Of a stretch of 64,000 nucleotides of DNA, positions 11,845 to 20,562 are shown one piece after another. The position numbers were made by a program, and so were the translations under genes. Position 1 is the stretch's first letter; every line of letters starts with the position of its first letter. Origin of the DNA: Jaminaea rosea (taxonomy: Eukaryota; Basidiomycota; Exobasidiomycetes; Microstromatales); assembly GCF_003144245.1 (NCBI RefSeq), contig NW_020289987.1:434001-498000 (forward strand), written 5' to 3'. Under the pieces are notes generated by a model that was given only the letters and a program-made list of their open reading frames with translations, made no database searches and was not told the DNA's origin.

Positions 11845-12528
11845 ATGGTTCGCATTCAAAGCTTCCTCTTCGCTACGACCACAGCGCTCGTCGTGCTCCT
11901 GCTGAGCGGCACAGAGATCGCTCAAGCTGCTATTATCCCCAACGACGTGAGTACAGCTTCGCATCATCCATCTGGCCGATCCGCATCAACCTTGCTAACC
12001 ACACCTCACCACCCTCATCTCGCGCAGCATCCTGTCCCCAAACGCTCAGACGCTGCTCCATCAACGCGGGACCAATCCAGCTCTTTCCTACCCTTCGGCC
12101 CGGGCTCCCTCCCTCCCCTGTCGAAGAGAACGAAACGCTCTTATCTGAGCTCCTGGTTCTCACTCCAGTCCGACCCACAAGACCCCAATAACAATCCCGC
12201 TCTCGACTCGTCGTCAGACAGTGTCGAATTTTCGTCGTCGGGCAGCCTCAATCTCCTGCGAAGCAAGAAGGAGGAGCTGCTTAACCAGGCGCAAGAGGCC
12301 GCTCAAGAAGCAGAGGCGGAGGAGCTTGTGGGCGGGAAGCTTGCAGCGGCTGCTGAAGGGGTAGACGAGGACGACGAGGAAGCTGCTAGGGTTGAAGGGG
12401 GAGGCATGGTCGGTGCGTGGTGGCAGAGCCAGAGGAGGAGACAGAGGGAGAGCAGGATGTGGAAGCTGGAGGAGCAGAAGCCGGCGGCCAAGGGCAAGAA
12501 GAGATTGAGTGGATGGTCAGGCTTGTAG
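11845..12528 (+). CDS. Small secreted protein with dibasic processing sites
   Basis: The ATG at 11845 opens with MVRIQSFLFATTTALVVLLLSG and an AQA-A cleavage-like site, a clear signal peptide. A gtgagt...cgcag intron at 11947-12027 interrupts just after the signal peptide. It is 81 nt, in frame and free of stops, so the spliced product has 200 residues and a retained-intron product 227. The mature part carries PKR and SKRTKRS, candidate kexin sites, then a Ser-rich stretch, an Ala/Glu-rich helix (EAAQEAEAEELVGG) and a basic C-terminus. No known domain is visible. It may be a processed peptide precursor or a small effector-like protein. It shares orientation and style with its secreted upstream neighbour but no sequence similarity that I can see. 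Confidence 0.7.
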   Translation: MVRIQSFLFATTTALVVLLLSGTEIAQAAIIPNDVSTASHHPSGRSASTLLTTPHHPHLAQHPVPKRSDAAPSTRDQSSSFLPFGPGSLPPLSKRTKRSYLSSWFSLQSDPQDPNNNPALDSSSDSVEFSSSGSLNLLRSKKEELLNQAQEAAQEAEAEELVGGKLAAAAEGVDEDDEEAARVEGGGMVGAWWQSQRRRQRESRMWKLEEQKPAAKGKKRLSGWSGL

Positions 12529-12722
12529 TGGACTCTGCGTATGGTCTTTCAGTGTTCTCCCAGTACCCAGTGTCCAATGAGCATGCTTTCGATATCCTTT
12601 CCAGCTCGGCGCCATGAGGGCGAGGCGGCGGAGGAGAGTGTGTTGGTCTCTGTGCGGCGCGTATTCGCCTCCACCATCTTCCCTACTCAACCTCAAGAGT
12701 CAACCTCTTCGTTCACCCAATC

Positions 12723-14325
12723 ATGGAGGAGCTGCAGAGCGGCATGGTCTCGCTGCAAGTTGGACAAGGTCGAGCAGATGCTATCGTTGCACGGTACATC
12801 GAACATTATCATGGCAATTCACAAGCCGCCAAGGCCTTGTGCAGGGAGCTCCGTCGAGGCGCAGAGGGCCAAGAGGTGCCCGACCTTCTTGACGTTCTCG
12901 CTCACTACGACAGGTCGGCAGGCCCTGCTCTTCCATCGGCCACAATCAGCCAACATATCTCAAACGCAGCGCTCCCTACGCCTCTACTCCCCGGTCCCCT
13001 CCGGTATCACATCACTCACACGCACTCCACCCTCCACCCAAGCAATATTCTCTTGCTCCGCTCCATCCTTCTCCCCACACGACGCTTCGATACTTCACTC
13101 CCGGACCCAGACTTCGTCACCTCTCTGACACCCTGCCTCCTCACATCAGGCGCCGACAAGAGGATCCTCTTCTCCCTACCCGACTCGGGTGAAGTCATCG
13201 AAGCATTCGAGCCTGCTGCTCGCCCTGGGTTGGTAGATGGGGGACATACAGCCCCGGTGCTCGATGTTGCGCAGCATCCTCGAGAGAAGAGGGAACTGAT
13301 CACCGTGGGTATGGACGGGAGTGTCATCCTCTGGGACTTGCTGCTCCGCAAGCCCGTCCTGCAGCGCAGTAAGGATCATGCGAGATTTGTCGTGCGTTGC
13401 GTTTGGAGTGAGGACGGAGAGTGGCTGGCGACTGCAGGATACGACAAGAAGATAAACATCTACCAGCGCGAGGTGGGCCAGAGTGATAGGATGGACGACG
13501 ATACCAAGGAGGATGGTATTGAGGTGCAGCCCCTCAATACCAGCTTGACGCTTCGCCAAAGTATCGTCACGCAGGGCAATCCAGAGGCAATCGTATTCCT
13601 GCCCAACGACGCTCAGCCTCCAGACGTGCCCGGACCGACATCGCCCTGGCTCGTCTGGACACAGCGAGAGGACTGTCACGTTAACTACCTCCAAGTCGGC
13701 GTCGCTGATGCCCAAGCGACGTCGCTGCGCTTCAACACCAACCCTTCACCGACGGATACGCACGTATCCTACTCGCTTCTCTCCCTCGCTCTTCACCCGA
13801 CGCTGCGCCTTCTCTCCATTGTAACCGGCTCGCACGCTACAGAAGGGGCGGTCAGCCAGATCTTACTGTTACCTCTCTTCTCGGGCGAGCGGGTGCAGAC
13901 CATTCACACGACGGTACCCAGCTCTTCCTCTTTCGTTCCGCGCCAAGCGTGGTTCACGACCCCCGAAAATGCCAGTCGAGGGGAGGGCGTTTGGGTTGCG
14001 AGCGAGCATGGCCGCCTTAAGCTGTACGATCTGGCCACGGGCGAAGAGAAGGCCGACATCGGAGTGCATGGCGCAGCGAGTGAAAGCGTGGACGGTGGAG
14101 GTGGCGCAGGGATGAGCGCGGAGGAGAAGGCAAAGAGATGGAGAATGGGTACTATGAATGGAGTTATCAAGGATGTGTGAGTGCGAGCGAGCTGAAGGCA
14201 GAGTGAGGACGTTTGCTGACCATCTTTCCGATCTGATGCTTGCTCGCAGGATCACTTTGAGCGACGGACGTGTGGCAACGTGTGGCTTCGATCGTACCGT
14301 CAGAATATTGGAGCGCGCCAATTGA
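12723..14325 (+). CDS. WD40-repeat protein
   Basis: Two exons: 12723-14176 and 14250-14325, with an intron at 14177-14249 (gtgagt...tcgcag). The product is 509 residues. The N-terminal 30-40 residues (VARYIEHYHGNSQAA) are helical and may be a LisH-like dimerisation motif. Several WD repeats follow: GHTAPVLDVAQHP...LITVGMDGSVILWDL and DHARFVVRCVWSEDGEWLATAGYDKKINIYQ are the clearest. The last exon supplies the closing repeat, DGRVATCGFDRTVRIL, which confirms the intron. These proteins scaffold complexes, and I cannot assign which. The 3' end converges on the reductase gene 58 bp away. Confidence 0.8.
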
Positions 14326-14383
14326 ACTTGTCCCTCTACCAGCGCGCCTATGTACATCTGTTCCATCATGCTCGCTCTGCAGC

Positions 14384-15595
14384 CTACGCCTTGGTATCCT
14401 GCTTTGCGCCACTCTTGATCTGCCCCTGGATCGTCTCCCTCACACTCTCTTCAAACCCAATCAAACTCCCACCACAGAGCTCCTTGAACCTCGCATTCTT
14501 GACCAGCGTCGCATCAATGGTATCCTCGTCTCCTTCCTTCGGAGCAGCAATGATGCCCTTCTTGTCGGGAAAGTCTCTGATCAAGACACGAGTGCAGTCA
14601 CTCCATCCAAAGGGACCAGTGAAGCCCAAGATGCGCTCATTCCCCACATCATCCCTAGCGATAGCGGCAACGTGAGCCTTGGCGATGTCACGAACATTAC
14701 AGAAGTGCTGAGGCGAGGCACTGTCATACGTCGCCGTCTCGCCCTTGTACAAGCTCCAAAGCCACTCGCCCGGGATAGAGGCCGCTCCCTTTGGGAGGAT
14801 GGGTTCGCCCAAAGTGGCATTCGGGTGCACAGTGGTGAAGGTCAAGTTGTTGCTACGCTTGGTGTCTTCGAGCCATTCCCATGCTGCTCGTTCAGAGAGG
14901 ATCTTGGATGTGGCGTACATGGCCATGGGTAGCTTTCCGGGCGTTTTGTCTGTTTCTTCGCCTTTGGCCTGCTTGTCTGCTTGTTGGCGGGCGAAAGTAG
15001 GCATTTCGTCGTCCCAGGTGTCATGGTCCCAGACTTTGGCTGGGTGAGCAGGGTCGAACTTCGAGCGTGGCACACTTGAGGGCTGGCCAAGGGCTACAGA
15101 TGAGGAGGTGAGGACGAGGCGGGTGACGGAGGGGTGCTTTGAGATGGTATGGAGGAGATTCTCGATTCCGGCCTGCGAGTAGGATAGACGTGAGTTTATG
15201 CTGTTTGCTCGCTTCGCCTGCCTGCGGCAACGTACCTTGGAGTTCTCGATGACTTCCCACGTTTCACCAAAGCTGACATCCGTAGCCAGGTGAATGACAC
15301 CTTTCACATCGTCGTCGATGATGCCTTCGTATGCGCCTGGGGCAGCCATATCCTTGACCAGAGGAGTCTCCAGTCGGCCTTTGCCGAAGTGCTTCTCAAC
15401 ATATGAGGTGAGCCCAGCTGCCTTTTCCTCCGAACGGACAGGGCAGCGGATGCGGTAGTTGTTCGGGTGGGCGAGCAAGGCAGAGGCAGTGTGTGAGCCA
15501 ATGAAGCCAGTTGCGCCCGTGATGACGACGAGGGAGCCTTTGGGCAGTGCCGGCTGGAGAGGACGCTGCGCTGCGTGGGCGTGGTAGGCGGGCAT
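14384..15595 (-). CDS. NAD(P)H-dependent extended short-chain dehydrogenase (GRE2/dihydroflavonol reductase-like)
   Basis: Exons 15595-15236 and 15172-14384 give 382 residues. The intron at 15173-15235 (63 nt) is in frame without stops, so read-through would simply add 21 residues. Near the N-terminus VVITGATGFIGSHTASALL is the GxxGxxG Rossmann motif of extended SDRs. VIHLATDVSF, TSSSVALG and the YATSK motif (the YxxxK catalytic pair) follow in the usual order. The arrangement matches the family of methylglyoxal/isovaleraldehyde reductase Gre2, dihydroflavonol 4-reductases and aldehyde reductases, which reduce carbonyl substrates with NADPH. The substrate is unknown. The gene shares a 476-bp divergent promoter with the PB1/retropepsin-fold gene. 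Confidence 0.88.
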   Translation of the reverse strand: MPAYHAHAAQRPLQPALPKGSLVVITGATGFIGSHTASALLAHPNNYRIRCPVRSEEKAAGLTSYVEKHFGKGRLETPLVKDMAAPGAYEGIIDDDVKGVIHLATDVSFGETWEVIENSKVRCRRQAKRANSINSRLSYSQAGIENLLHTISKHPSVTRLVLTSSSVALGQPSSVPRSKFDPAHPAKVWDHDTWDDEMPTFARQQADKQAKGEETDKTPGKLPMAMYATSKILSERAAWEWLEDTKRSNNLTFTTVHPNATLGEPILPKGAASIPGEWLWSLYKGETATYDSASPQHFCNVRDIAKAHVAAIARDDVGNERILGFTGPFGWSDCTRVLIRDFPDKKGIIAAPKEGDEDTIDATLVKNARFKELCGGSLIGFEESVRETIQGQIKSGAKQDTKA

Positions 15596-16071
15596 ATCGA
15601 GCGAGTGGTGAGAGGTGGAAGTGAGTGGAAGTCGTGCCAGTGTGTGGTAGTGAAGGTGGAAGATGACCTTTACACCCTACATTCATGGGGACGTCTCTCT
15701 TTGCTGCTGACCAGAGCCCGGTTGGAAGAAGCGCGGGGTGCCACTTGCCGCCGGCCATAATCCAATGGAATCGCGGGCTGAGCAGTGCGCTCGAGCCACG
15801 CGCCAAGCTGCATGACATCACAGTGCGAGACGAGACAAGCCTGCGTGCCTCGTGGATAGGCGGGGCGGGGACGCCGACTGAGTGGAGTTGGGACGAGCGA
15901 GGCGAGGCGAGGCGAGCGAACGGAGCGAGAGGCACAGTGAGAGAGAGAGACGAGCAATTGCCCCTTGTCCGCATGGAAGCAACGAGGCAGCCAAAGGCAT
16001 CCAACCGATCGATCACCACCAACTTCAACACACCTTCTTATCTACCTTACCACCGCAGTCCGTACCACGCC
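15596..16071. promoter_or_regulatory. Divergent promoter between reductase and PB1/retropepsin-fold gene
   Basis: 476 bp lies between two ATGs on opposite strands. It includes a purine-rich GGCGAGGCGAGGCGAG repeat near 15900-15916. No known factor site was recognised. Confidence 0.45.
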
Positions 16072-17309
16072 ATGACCATCCTCAACATCCACGCTGGCTC
16101 CTTGCCCAGCTTCGCCCTGCGACTCAAACCAGCAACCGACTCGCTCACAACGCTGCGCGAGCGCAGTGCTGCAAAGGTCCGGCTGCAGCTGACCGACGGG
16201 ATCCCACTTGCCCTCAAGTACGGTTGGAAGGGTCAGCGCTACTCATTGGAGGACGACGACGATTGGGAGATCTTCTTGGAGAGGGTTGGCGATGAGAGGG
16301 AGGCAGATGGTGAGTCTCAGTCTGGAAAGACTTGAGCGTTCGAGTGTATGCTCATCCTTTCCCCTCCGTCGTCCCCCCTAGTCTACCTGTCATCACCTGA
16401 GATTCCGGAAAAAGAAGACAGTGACCATCATGAGGGAGCTCAGCAGGCCAATCTTCCGCTCATCGACGAGTCCACGCTCGTAGCCCGCACGCCCGGCAGG
16501 GGCAAGGGAGGGTGAGTAGTCGCGAGGCAGCAGCGGAGCTGCACCGCCCATGTTGGTCCTTGATAGCGGGCTGACATCCTCTCCTCTCATCGCCCTCGCG
16601 CAGCGCCATCTCAATCCACCGCGTCAACCGCGATGCCGTCACCTCCGTAGACGAATACGTCGACGCGGGCGGTGTCTCCGGCGGTGGCCGTGATTCGATC
16701 CTCTACCCTCCTCCACGCGAGCCGCAGCCCATGCCTGGCTTCTCACAGATTAAAGTCCCCGAGCAGCAGACGAGCAGCAGCAGCATCCACCCAGGCCACG
16801 ACAGCGGCGATGCTGGATCGGTCCGCACGTCCAAGACCAAGAAGACGACCGCAACGGCAGCGTCCATGACTCCCAGCCATAAGATCGCCTTCCAGGAGTT
16901 TCACGCTCAGCTCGGCGTTCGTCTCCTCAAGGGCTCCCTTGGTCCTGTCCAAGATGTGCCCATGATGCTCAAGAGCGGTTATCGCCACGTCTACGTTTCG
17001 CGCTCCTTTGCCCTCAACCACGGGTTCATCCCCAAGGACACGACTCCGGGCACCTACGGGTTCAACGGCATCACCAATTTGGGCAAGTGGCCCGTCCAGG
17101 TTGGCAGCAAGGCTGTTAGTTGCACGGTTATGTTGGCAGAGGATTCGTACTTCCCTGTCATCTTGGGTAGGAGCTTCATGGAGAAGAGGGGAGTCAGGAC
17201 CGACCCTGTTGACCCGCTCAATGTCGTCTTCATGGACAATGGAGAGAGGCCTGACGTTGAGGTCGTTGTGGTTAGGGATGAGAAGGGGGAGATTGTCACG
17301 GTTACGTAG
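16072..17309 (+). CDS. PB1-like plus retropepsin-fold protein without the catalytic Asp
   Basis: Three exons, 16072-16309, 16382-16511 and 16604-17309, code for 357 residues; introns are 72 and 92 nt and phases agree. Residues 1-80 (LRLKPATDSL...VRLQLTDGIPLALKYGWKGQRYSLEDDDDWEIFLERV) look like a PB1 or ubiquitin-like domain, with an acidic DDDDWEIF patch. A disordered Ser/Thr/Lys linker follows. Residues about 210-345 resemble a retropepsin fold: MMLKSGYRHVYVSRSFALNHG aligns with the active-site segment of that family, GFNGITNLGKWPVQVG lies where a flap would be, and VILGRSFMEK matches the hydrophobic-hydrophobic-Gly motif. The Asp of the DSG triad is Lys here (about residue 246), so it is unlikely to be an active protease. 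The UBL-to-retropepsin order recalls Ddi1. Function unknown; the domain calls are inference. Confidence 0.72.
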
Positions 17310-17638
17310 GCGACGAAAAGGGGTTTAGGTGGCAGGTGAGCGAAGCCACGATGTTCGAAGTCAGATTCAACTCCTCTGCTCCTTGATAATGCTTCAATTG
17401 GTTCACGCGCTCTGGCGTCAGGTGTGAGCATCTTTTTCGCGTGGAGTCAAGGAAGGAGAGACGCCGCAGATCACGACCAAATGCATCCGTAGGTCGCAGC
17501 AGGCTCACGCGGACCATCCTCACGCCAGTCAGCAGATCGTTGAGACGGCTCGTACCTTCATTCACGCCGTCAATGCCTTGGTGATCGCGTCTAGCAAAGG
17601 CTGACTGCTCAGACATTGGATCATGATCGTCGTTCCTC
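17310..17638. other. Convergent intergenic region, no gene seen
   Basis: 329 bp lies between two facing 3' ends. No coding or RNA signal was recognised. Confidence 0.45.
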
Positions 17639-18745
17639 TCAGCACGAAATAGCAGCCACAGACCCCGCATTAGCCCCCGCAGCAGCACCTGCGTTCTGTC
17701 TAATCTGCTCCATCTTCTGCAGTATAGCCAGCAGAGACGTGACCACCAGTGCATTCCATTCCCCCTTTTCCTGGGCCCCCGTCGCCAGACCGTAAGCTTT
17801 TACTGCGTCCGAATGCCAGACGAGCTTGCCCCTCTTCTTTTGGAATGCCCAAGCTTTGCTGAATCGTCTTGGAGCGACGTAGGTGCAGATTAGTTGCTCG
17901 TTGCTGGAGAGGGGGAGGGAAGAGAGGAGGTCTTCTGAAGAAGAAGTGTGCGGGGGGCCCTCGTCTGCTTCTTCGTCGTCGTCGATCTTGATGTTCTGAG
18001 GCTTCTTCAGATCGTCCTCCGAGGCGGTGGGGATGACTTTAGCGTCTCCACTGTCAGCGAGTGTGGCTTCGTCCTTATCGTCGTCGTCGTCCTCCTCCTG
18101 CTCTGCTGACTCCTCGTCATCTCCCACCTCACTTGCCGGCAAATCGCCCCCGACCACGCGAACGAGGGACCAAGTGCTCATCCAATTCCTCGAACCCTTC
18201 CAATCCCCTTCCAATGACTTGCGCAAAGCCACCTTATCCTGTGTGTGAGGCTCTGATCTCCACTCGAAGACCTCGTGCCCACCACCCTGCCCCATCGAGC
18301 TCGGTATGACGAGCCGGTACTTGCTCGAACTTCGAGTAAGCCGCTCCATTCTTACTGGCTCGGTGGTCAGCGTTGAAGAAGAGCTGGATGAAGCCACCTT
18401 CAACTTTTTCACAGAACGACGACAAGCATCTCGAGCCCCTCGTGCATCCAAGCCCGGCCAGACGCGTAGGGTTGTCCATTTGCTTTGATGCCATTTTGCC
18501 CAATCTGCCGTTGAGGACATGAGTGCCTTTGCATCCTCCTTTTGGCCATGTGAGGTGATCAGGAGAGAAGGAGTGCGCCAGTGCCCGAGCTCGACGACTT
18601 CGTAGAGACGTCCTTGCGGGGCTGAGGAGGACGAGGTGGTGGGAGAGGAATGCTGGAGGCGCAGCTTCGTCGAGAAGTTGGAGGGGGAGTCGAGGTCTTG
18701 CACTAGAGGCGTTGGACCGAAGATCGAGCTCGGCAGAGGCAGCAT
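17639..18745 (-). CDS. Hypothetical protein, possible tubby/LURP-one-like fold
   Basis: A single exon of 368 residues. After a Ser-rich start, strands such as RLYEVVELGHWRTPSLLITS, SKYRLVIP and HEVFEWRS alternate with an acidic, clearly disordered loop around residues 205-285 (EEDDDDDKDE). ICTYVAPRRFSKAWAFQKKRGKLVWH then precedes a C-terminal hydrophobic helix, WNALVVTSLLAILQKMEQI. Beta-strands closed by a buried C-terminal helix recall the tubby-like superfamily (LURP-one, DUF6593, scramblases). This is a weak structural guess. No catalytic motif, signal peptide or clear transmembrane segment is seen. Confidence 0.65.
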   Translation of the reverse strand: MLPLPSSIFGPTPLVQDLDSPSNFSTKLRLQHSSPTTSSSSAPQGRLYEVVELGHWRTPSLLITSHGQKEDAKALMSSTADWAKWHQSKWTTLRVWPGLDARGARDACRRSVKKLKVASSSSSSTLTTEPVRMERLTRSSSKYRLVIPSSMGQGGGHEVFEWRSEPHTQDKVALRKSLEGDWKGSRNWMSTWSLVRVVGGDLPASEVGDDEESAEQEEDDDDDKDEATLADSGDAKVIPTASEDDLKKPQNIKIDDDEEADEGPPHTSSSEDLLSSLPLSSNEQLICTYVAPRRFSKAWAFQKKRGKLVWHSDAVKAYGLATGAQEKGEWNALVVTSLLAILQKMEQIRQNAGAAAGANAGSVAAISC

Positions 18746-19081
18746 AATCGTCGCTTGCTCAAGCTGAAGGTGGTGATGGTGAGCGATGAGTAGCAGGCAG
18801 CCAAAAAAGGCGGAAGAAGGAGGATTGCTGCAAGCCTCTGACGCTTTCGCTGCTTCTCGGCGCCATTGAACCTGCGAGCAAAGCTGCGCGTGCCTGCATC
18901 TCGGCGCACGGACGTATCTTCCTCCCTGCCCGCTCTAGCGCTTGGATCGCGATTGGCAGCCGTCTCCGCTCACCAGTCGTCGTCACAACCGTCATCAGAG
19001 CTTGAGCTTCTTCGCGCGGGAGGACAGAGCCATCTTCTTGCGGTGCATGGTATGCTGATTGCATTGATGAATCGAAGGTCG
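18746..19081. other. Intergenic region with an open extension of the YIH1 frame
   Basis: 336 bp between two minus-strand genes. Immediately after the TAG of YIH1 the same frame stays open for 28 codons to a TGA at 18995-18997, ending in a basic tail (HRKKMALSSRAKKLKL). Otherwise nothing is recognised. Confidence 0.4.
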
Positions 19082-20326
19082 CTACGGTATTAGGCCGGCC
19101 GAATCGAGGGCTTCACGAGCTACGCGATTGATGAGCTGCGAGAGGGAAAGGTAGAGAGAGGAGCGTGAGGAGCAAGATGACAGTGGACCTTCTCGCTATG
19201 CCTCACCTTGAAACGATCTGCGCCGAGATGAATCCCACCGTACCACCTCGTCACGACGACGAGGACATTCTCGCAACGCTGCATTGCGGCGAAAGAAAAA
19301 CGACACAGTGTCAGCCTCGAGCAGCCGTCACCTTGCGCACCGCTGTCTGCTCACCAGCGTATCAAGTAGATGTGCCAAACGACCCCCAGCCGCCGACTCT
19401 CCATCGTCGTCATTGTCTCGATGTGTCACCTTCTTGCCCTCCCTCTGCTCGGTGCACACCCACGCCCGCATCAGAGGGTGGGTGGCCTTATCCATTCGCG
19501 GATACTTCTCCATGAGGGACTCGAGAAGGTAAGGTACCTCAAGGGGCGAGTGTAGAGGAACGGCATGACCCACGAAAGTGGACTTGCGCTCTACGACGGC
19601 ATCCGTTGTGGTCCATCGCTTGCTGCGAGCACTCAGTGCTTCGGGAGGTACGGGTGCTGGCTGGGATGGCTGTATGCTGCTGCTACTACTTGATGCTCTC
19701 GCTGCTTCCTCGCTGTTATCCTGCCGCCGCCGTTGCGCCTCATCTCCGGCTGCTCCCCTCTCATCATTGGCTCTCCTCTCTTTGTCCCGTTTCCCCATCT
19801 CCTTCAACCACGCCTCGACCTTTCCTTTCACCTCCTCACACCCCTCAAACAATACCGCCCTGCTCGCATCCCCCTCCTCGCCCCAAGGCTCATCGTGCGA
19901 CGAGCGAAAGATGCGCAGCACTTCGCTGAAGAGCTTTGTATCCACCTCGTATGGCCCGAGGAAACGGTCGAGGAGCTGCAGCTGGGGTGGGGAGGTCGAT
20001 GCTGGGTAAGAGGGCGGGAGGGAGATGGAGAGGCGGAGAGAGCTGGGTGAAGGGGAGGGGGAATCAAGGGGCAGCTGGAGCTCGAGGCGAAGCTTGCAGT
20101 TTGAGGTCCATTGCGATGATGATGACGAGGAACCAGCAGGATCGATGGACACTACGCTCAACCGATCATCGGCGTAGATCGAGTCCAGCGCTAGGAGCTC
20201 GTCCGCTAGGGTGCGGGCAGCCTCGCGGGACGAGTCCGAGGGAAAGGCGAATGACGAGTCGTCTGCGGATGTAGTGATTTGCTCTATGAGCTCCGAGATG
20301 CTAGGACGGGGCGCATCTCGCGCCAT
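19082..20326 (-). CDS. YIH1: RWD-UPF0029 protein of the YIH1/IMPACT family
   Basis: Three exons, 20326-19355, 19278-19207 and 19135-19082, encode 365 residues. The N-terminal RWD domain (ADELLALDSIYADDRLSVV...LRLSISLPPSYP) is followed by a charged linker and the ancient UPF0029/YigZ domain: VVERKSTFVGHAVPL, then HPLMRAWVCTEQ and GRLAHLLDTL. After the first intron come VVVTRWYGGIHLGADRF and, in the last exon, NRVAREALDSAGL. The RWYGG...LGxDRF signature is diagnostic. YIH1/IMPACT competes with the kinase Gcn2 for the coactivator Gcn1 and binds actin, so it dampens eIF2alpha phosphorylation in amino-acid starvation. The spliced model restores the whole signature, which gives good confidence. Confidence 0.92.
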
Positions 20327-20562
20327 CAGGATGAGAGGGGCAGGATGGACAAGGTAGGAAAGGAAGAAAGGCACCGAGCCCACGCGAGAAGTCGACTTTC
20401 TCTCTGTCCGCCCTTCCTCCCGTCCGTCCGCCTTGCCATCCAGCCGAGTCCAACACTTCCAAATCTCTACGGTCACAACGAGAATGAATGCAATGCGAAA
20501 TCGTGAATTTGACAGAAAAGGCGTGCATAGAGACAGACACAGGACTCGTTTCCCTCACTCCC

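Noticed and set aside
18759-19064. 101-codon minus-strand frame between YIH1 and the tubby-like gene
   Set aside because: No recognisable features. It overlaps the basic YIH1 extension in another frame and begins without a convincing promoter.
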